Below, piece after piece: positions 60,486 through 64,000 of a DNA stretch of 64,000 nucleotides. The notes under the pieces were generated by a model, which saw nothing but the letters and a program-made list of their open reading frames with translations, was not told the DNA's origin and searched no databases. How positions within the stretch are numbered: the stretch's first letter is position 1; every line of letters starts with the position of its first letter. The DNA comes from Corallococcus macrosporus DSM 14697 (GTDB lineage Bacteria; Myxococcota; Myxococcia; Myxococcales; Myxococcaceae). The stretch lies in assembly GCF_002305895.1 (NCBI RefSeq), contig NZ_CP022203.1:8094001-8158000 (forward strand). Direction: 5' to 3'. The position numbers were made by a program, and so were the translations under genes.

Positions 60486-60516
60486 GAAAACGCCCTGGCC
60501 ACGAGGACCAGGGCGT
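60486..60516 (-). terminator. Intrinsic terminator of the agl operon
   Basis: On the minus strand a perfect 9-bp stem ACGCCCTGG/CCAGGGCGT is followed by TTTTCGTT. Thirty-odd bases after the aglS stop. Confidence 0.88.
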
Positions 60517-60549
60517 CGCGGGGCTGAGCGCCCTCTTCTCACCTGGAAG

Positions 60550-61134
60550 CTACGGGGTGGCCTTGGCGCTGGCTTCCTTCTCAGCGTCACCGCCACCGGC
60601 CGTAATCACCGCGAAGTTGATGTTGTTGTAGCCCGCCGTGGCGCAGCTGAACATCACCCGCTTGATGATGGAGTACTCCACGTCCTTGTGGGCCTGGATG
60701 TTGATGTCGCCCTTGAAGGTGTTGGCCGTGTCCTGCGCCATGGAGTGGAGGTCCTCGTACTGCTTCTTCATGTCGCGGAGCTTCTCCTCCAGCGACGGGA
60801 TGTTGAGGTACTCGTCCTTGGTGAAGTCCTCCACCCGGCCAATGATGGTGCCGGAGACGCTGATCTGCTCGCCGGAGACCATCACCACGGGGTGCATCTC
60901 CACTTCCTGGACGTTGACCGCCTCGGGAAGCTCGATGTCCTTGGTCATCATCAGCACCTCGCCCGTCGCGGAGAAGTTCGCGATGAGGAAGAGCACGATG
61001 ATGATGAACATGTCGACCAGCGGGGTGATGAGCAGGTCGGAGTAACCGCTCTTCTTCGCGGTCGCGCCGTGCCCGAACACCTTGGAGTGCTGGAGCCGCT
61101 TGCCGTATCGCTTGCCTGGAACCTGAATGGCCAT
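60550..61134 (-). CDS. aglS: AglS, TolR/ExbD-like gliding motor protein
   Basis: Second TolR-type stator of the myxobacterial A-motility (gliding) motor. One membrane segment at about residues 35-53 carries the pore Asp41 in LLITPLVDMFIIIVLFLI. The remaining ~140 residues are periplasmic, expected to bind peptidoglycan or the Glt complex. Last gene of aglR-aglQ-aglS; 25 bases after aglQ. A terminator follows. The size (194) and order match the Myxococcus operon as I remember it. Confidence 0.9.
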   Translation of the reverse strand: MAIQVPGKRYGKRLQHSKVFGHGATAKKSGYSDLLITPLVDMFIIIVLFLIANFSATGEVLMMTKDIELPEAVNVQEVEMHPVVMVSGEQISVSGTIIGRVEDFTKDEYLNIPSLEEKLRDMKKQYEDLHSMAQDTANTFKGDINIQAHKDVEYSIIKRVMFSCATAGYNNINFAVITAGGGDAEKEASAKATP

Positions 61135-61159
61135 GACGTGTCGTGTGCTCCGTGAGCGG

Positions 61160-61648
61160 CTAGCCCATCGCCGCGGACACCGACACCTGGGGCAGCCCCG
61201 CGCCGATGCACTCGTCGATGATGCGGACCAGGTCCTCGTAGCGGACCTTGTCTTCAGGCTGCAGGGTGATGGCGGACTGGTCCGGAAGCTGCGCCTTCAG
61301 TTCCTTGAAGCGCGCCACCAGCTTGGACAGGTCCGTCTTGCCCTTCGCGTCCTTGGTGAGGGGAATCGGCTCGAAGGCGCTCTGGTCCGCGGACAGCCGC
61401 AGCTCCGTGGGCGTGATGAGCAGGTTGAGTTGGACCGTCTTGGTCTGCTCCTCCTGCTGCTGCTCCTCCTCCGTGGAGGGGCCACCCGCCTGCGAAACCT
61501 GGAGCCGGCCAATCTGGGTCCAGACCGCCGTCATGATGAGGAAGCTGATGGTCACCGCCATCAGGTCGATGAAAGCCGTGAGGTTGATAGAGGTGTCGAG
61601 CGACTTCTTGCCGCCTTTCCCTCCACCTGTGTCCATTCCGCCGGCCAT
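61160..61648 (-). CDS. aglQ: AglQ, TolR/ExbD-like gliding motor protein
   Basis: First TolR-type stator subunit (162 residues). The membrane segment carries Asp28 in NLTAFIDLMAVTISFLIMTA; D28 is the residue shown in Myxococcus xanthus AglQ to be needed for proton-driven motility. A Glu/Gln-rich stretch (EEEQQQEEQ, about 61-69) precedes the periplasmic domain. Lies between aglR and aglS. Confidence 0.92.
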   Translation of the reverse strand: MAGGMDTGGGKGGKKSLDTSINLTAFIDLMAVTISFLIMTAVWTQIGRLQVSQAGGPSTEEEQQQEEQTKTVQLNLLITPTELRLSADQSAFEPIPLTKDAKGKTDLSKLVARFKELKAQLPDQSAITLQPEDKVRYEDLVRIIDECIGAGLPQVSVSAAMG

Positions 61649-61770
61649 GGCGTTCTTCTCCTTCGGCCGCGCTCACTGAGCGCCGGTGAGACTGATGGGA
61701 GCGCGCCGCGCGTCCCCACACCCGTGGGGACAGGACAGCGCGCCCGGACTCCGGGTTCCCGAAGGACTTC

Positions 61771-62508
61771 CTACTCGTCGTCGCGGGCCGACGTGGGGAC
61801 GTTCAGGTTCTTGAACTTGTCCTTGTTGGCCACGATGAGGTTGAGGACGGAGACGCTGGTCTCGTTGATGTCGTTGATGAGGCTCTGCGTGCGGCCCGTC
61901 AGCACGGAGAAGGCGATCAGCGCCGGGATGGCCGTGAGCAGACCGAAGCCGGTGCAGTTCATGGCCTCGGAGATACCGTTGGCGAGAATGGTCGCCTTGT
62001 CGGCCGGGTTCACGTTGGCCACGGCCTCGAAGCAGGCGATGAGACCGGACACCGTCCCGAGCAGCCCGGCGAGCATCGCCGCGTTGCCGAGCATGGCCAG
62101 GTAGCCGGTGCGGGCTTCAATCTTCGGCGTCTCGCGGAGGCTGGCCTCGTCGAGCGCGGCCTGGACCTCGTCGTTGCCCTTCGGAACGTTCATCAGGCCG
62201 GCCTTGATGACGTTGGTCAGCGGCGTGGACTTCTGGCCGGCCACGTAGTTGATGGCCTTGTCCAGGTCACCGGCGTAGATGTGCTTCTTCAGGCCGCGCA
62301 GGAAGGCTTCCTTGTTGATGGAGGCCTTGCCGAAAAGGATGATGCTGCGCTCGACCATGATGGCGAGTGCCACGATGAGGCAGGCGGCAATGGGGTACAT
62401 ACCCCACTGGCCGGCCTCCCAGCGCATGGCGACTTCTTCGAAGAAGCCCCGCTGAGGGCCGCCGACATTCGCCAGCACGGTCAGGTTCGTCACAGACGCC
62501 AGGTTCAT
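61771..62508 (-). CDS. aglR: AglR, TolQ/ExbB/MotA-like gliding motor protein
   Basis: TolQ-type proton-channel subunit of 245 residues with three membrane segments (about 34-52, 150-170, 190-212). Family sequence is seen at LAMLGNAAMLAGLLGTVSGL and TGFGLLTAIPALIAF. It forms the channel with AglQ and AglS that powers focal-adhesion motility. First gene of the operon; its promoter must lie in the 62509-62833 gap. The 122-base spacer to aglQ is longer than the next one. Confidence 0.92.
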   Translation of the reverse strand: MNLASVTNLTVLANVGGPQRGFFEEVAMRWEAGQWGMYPIAACLIVALAIMVERSIILFGKASINKEAFLRGLKKHIYAGDLDKAINYVAGQKSTPLTNVIKAGLMNVPKGNDEVQAALDEASLRETPKIEARTGYLAMLGNAAMLAGLLGTVSGLIACFEAVANVNPADKATILANGISEAMNCTGFGLLTAIPALIAFSVLTGRTQSLINDINETSVSVLNLIVANKDKFKNLNVPTSARDDE

Positions 62509-62833
62509 CGAGTGTTGCCTCCACAGGCAGCTTGGCCCGCTCCAGCGGACCTTCCAGACCTGACGTCCCCCCGAGCGGACGGTCCACCCGGTTGGGCGGC
62601 AGGAATGGATGTTGAAAACGGTGTGCCGACTTTAGGAATGGGCGTCTGGGGTGTCAAGGCAGGCCCAGCGCCGTTAAGTGCTGAAATCTCACAGGAATTT
62701 TGCGCTCAGCCCCCTCTTGCCAGGCCGGACTCCAGGCAGCATTGCGGGCATTTTGGGGGGTATTCCCAAGTGCCTCCGGATGTGACACCGCGCTTGCTTC
62801 CTGGGTTTCGTCGCGCGTGTTAAGGCCGGAGTC
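62509..62833. other. Divergent promoter region between aglR and the MshEN protein gene
   Basis: About 325 bases with no credible gene. AT-richer pieces (AATTTTGCG near 62697, GATGTTGAAAAC near 62608) may be the promoters. No recognisable operator. Confidence 0.5.
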
Positions 62834-63712
62834 ATGGCGAGGAAGCGCATTGGCGAGCTCCTGTTGGAGCAGCGGGCGATCAGCGTCGCCCAGCTCGAGG
62901 CGGGGCTCGCGGCTCACCGGAAATCAGGACAGCGGCTGGGGGCCACCCTCATCGCGCAGGGGGCGATCACGGAAGCGACGCTCGCGGGCGCGCTGAGCCA
63001 GGCCCTGGGCATGCAGCGGGTGGACCTCTCCGCCACCACGCCGGAGTGGGCGGCGGTGCACATGCTGCGCGCGCGCTTCTGCGAGCAGCACGACCTGTTC
63101 CCCATCGCGCTGGAGAGCGTGGGCGGCCGCAAGCAGCTCGTGGTGGCGATGAGTGATCCGCTCAACGTGACGGCGGTGGAGGAGATTGAGTTCACCACCG
63201 GCCTCAAGGTCAGCCCGCGCGTGGCGCCGCTGTCCACCGTGCGCGGCGCCATCCTCCGCTACTACCACAAGGTGCCCGTGGCGGCGCCCTCCGCCACCCG
63301 CCCCGTGGCGCCCGCCAGGCCCGCCGCGAAGCCGGTGAAGGCCGCGCCCCCCGCCGCGGCACCTCCGCCCGAGGACGACGAGGAGGTCATCATCGGCGAG
63401 GAGCTGCCGCCCGGCGAGGCGACGCAGCGCACGTCCCTGGCGGAGCTGATCCGCGCGCGTGAGGAGCAGAGCAGGCAGAAGCGCGGACAGGGCGGCGCCG
63501 CGAAGCCCAAGGCCGCCGCGGCGAACGCGGGCGGCGTGCTGGACGACCTGGACTACCTCTTCGGCCAGGCGCGCGAGGACCCTGACCGCATCGAGGAGCT
63601 GGAGCGGAAGTTCTGGGCGCTGATGCGCATCATGGCGCGCAAGGGCCTGCTGACGAACGAGGAGTTCACCCGCGAGCTGGACGACGAGGACAAGGCCAGC
63701 GGGGAGTCGTGA
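62834..63712 (+). CDS. GspE/PilB N-terminal (MshEN) domain protein
   Basis: A protein of 292 residues. Residues 1-150 are two MshEN-type units as in type II secretion/type IV pilus ATPases (RIGELLLEQRAISVAQLEAG, RLGATLIAQGAITEATLAGA, LVVAMSDPLNVTAVEEIEF). No ATPase follows. The rest is a Pro/Ala-rich linker and a helical C terminus (RIEELERKFWALMRIMARKG, LLTNEEFTREL). MshEN domains bind cyclic di-GMP in MshE; whether this one does is unknown. Divergent from the agl operon. Confidence 0.87.
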   Translation: MARKRIGELLLEQRAISVAQLEAGLAAHRKSGQRLGATLIAQGAITEATLAGALSQALGMQRVDLSATTPEWAAVHMLRARFCEQHDLFPIALESVGGRKQLVVAMSDPLNVTAVEEIEFTTGLKVSPRVAPLSTVRGAILRYYHKVPVAAPSATRPVAPARPAAKPVKAAPPAAAPPPEDDEEVIIGEELPPGEATQRTSLAELIRAREEQSRQKRGQGGAAKPKAAAANAGGVLDDLDYLFGQAREDPDRIEELERKFWALMRIMARKGLLTNEEFTRELDDEDKASGES

Positions 63713-63939
63713 GCGCGCGCCGGGCCGGGAAGCGTCCGGCCCATGGCGTGCGCCGCACCTCCTGGAGCGCCGGAAAGCGGTCGCCGCTCCATCGGAGCAA
63801 GTCGCCCCGTGCGCGCGAGGCACCTGCCTGCATGCCCGGCGAGCCCGGGGCCGTGACACTTCAACGGAAACCACTTCGGGGCCTCGCGCGTACTCACCGA
63901 AGCTCCCCGCGCGCGCGGGGACTTCCGGAGACCGCGTCC

Positions 63940-64000
63940 ATGACCACCGCCCCCCCATCCCTGGCCCGCCGGTTCCTTCCGCTGGCCCTCGCGGCGCTGG
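63940..64000 (+). CDS. 5' end of a secreted protein gene, cut by window edge
   Basis: ATG at 63940 preceded by GGAGACCGCG. The 20 visible codons read MTTAPPSLARRFLPLALAAL, which looks like the start of a signal peptide. Nothing more can be said. Confidence 0.55.
   Translation, partial: MTTAPPSLARRFLPLALAAL

Noticed and set aside
1-64000. tRNA or rRNA genes
   Set aside because: No cloverleaf or rRNA-like sequence was seen in the intergenic gaps, although a covariance-model search was not possible.

Overview
The window is GC-rich, densely coded DNA from a myxobacterium, most likely of the Myxococcus/Corallococcus/Pyxidicoccus group. The best evidence is an aglR-aglQ-aglS gliding-motor operon at the right end, in which AglQ has its pore aspartate at residue 28. 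A SitA/SitI-type polymorphic lipoprotein toxin pair, many secreted lipoproteins and orphan sensor kinases agree with this. No rRNA, tRNA or CRISPR array was found.

Left end (1-5.2 kb): a Hen1/Pnkp RNA-repair cassette on the minus strand (Pnkp runs off the window; Hen1 appears frameshifted near its 3' end), then a contact-dependent toxin/immunity pair and a decayed ISAzo13-type transposase (5.28-5.72 kb). From 5.7 to 31.9 kb lies mostly housekeeping or accessory material: an S9 peptidase; a DUF6311 membrane protein; a 2OG-Fe dioxygenase; a bestrophin; an acyltransferase; a three-gene periplasmic redox operon (diheme peroxidase, Tat-exported phosphoesterase, cytochrome c); a DUF2156 transferase; an M1 aminopeptidase; an ABC exporter with a secreted hydrolase; panD; an EcsC protein and a MarR regulator.

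32.1-36.9 kb is a rearranged polymorphic-toxin locus. It holds an intact carboxypeptidase-regulatory-like gene, a toxin-tip fragment, an immunity-like gene split by a complete IS4-type element (1303 bp, 9-bp target duplication), an RHS fragment, and a 326-bp second copy (about 95% identical) of the 5' part of the carboxypeptidase-regulatory-like gene. A secreted DNase-I-fold nuclease lies directly upstream.

38.0-48.6 kb is the most unusual part: a probable metal-responsive envelope system. Four secreted lipoproteins share a H-A-C-x-H domain, one of them with a MopE-like metal-binding tail. A TonB-dependent receptor carries its own N-terminal TonB_C domain and is co-transcribed with a His-rich secreted protein. 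A further lipoprotein is divergently transcribed from the receptor. Five copies of a 15-bp palindrome (TGCAAC-N3-GTTGCA) lie upstream of these units, which looks like one regulon under a Fur-family-like repressor.

48.6-64 kb: a response regulator/kinase hybrid, thioredoxin and FKBP isomerase, an outer-membrane barrel protein with a Gly/Ser/Gln-rich linker, glutamine-dependent NAD synthetase, a LON-N protein, an ABHD18-like hydrolase whose 3' end is tandemly repeated, a MASE1 hybrid kinase, a phosphoglycolate-phosphatase-like HAD enzyme, the agl motor operon, and a divergent GspE/MshE N-terminal-domain protein.
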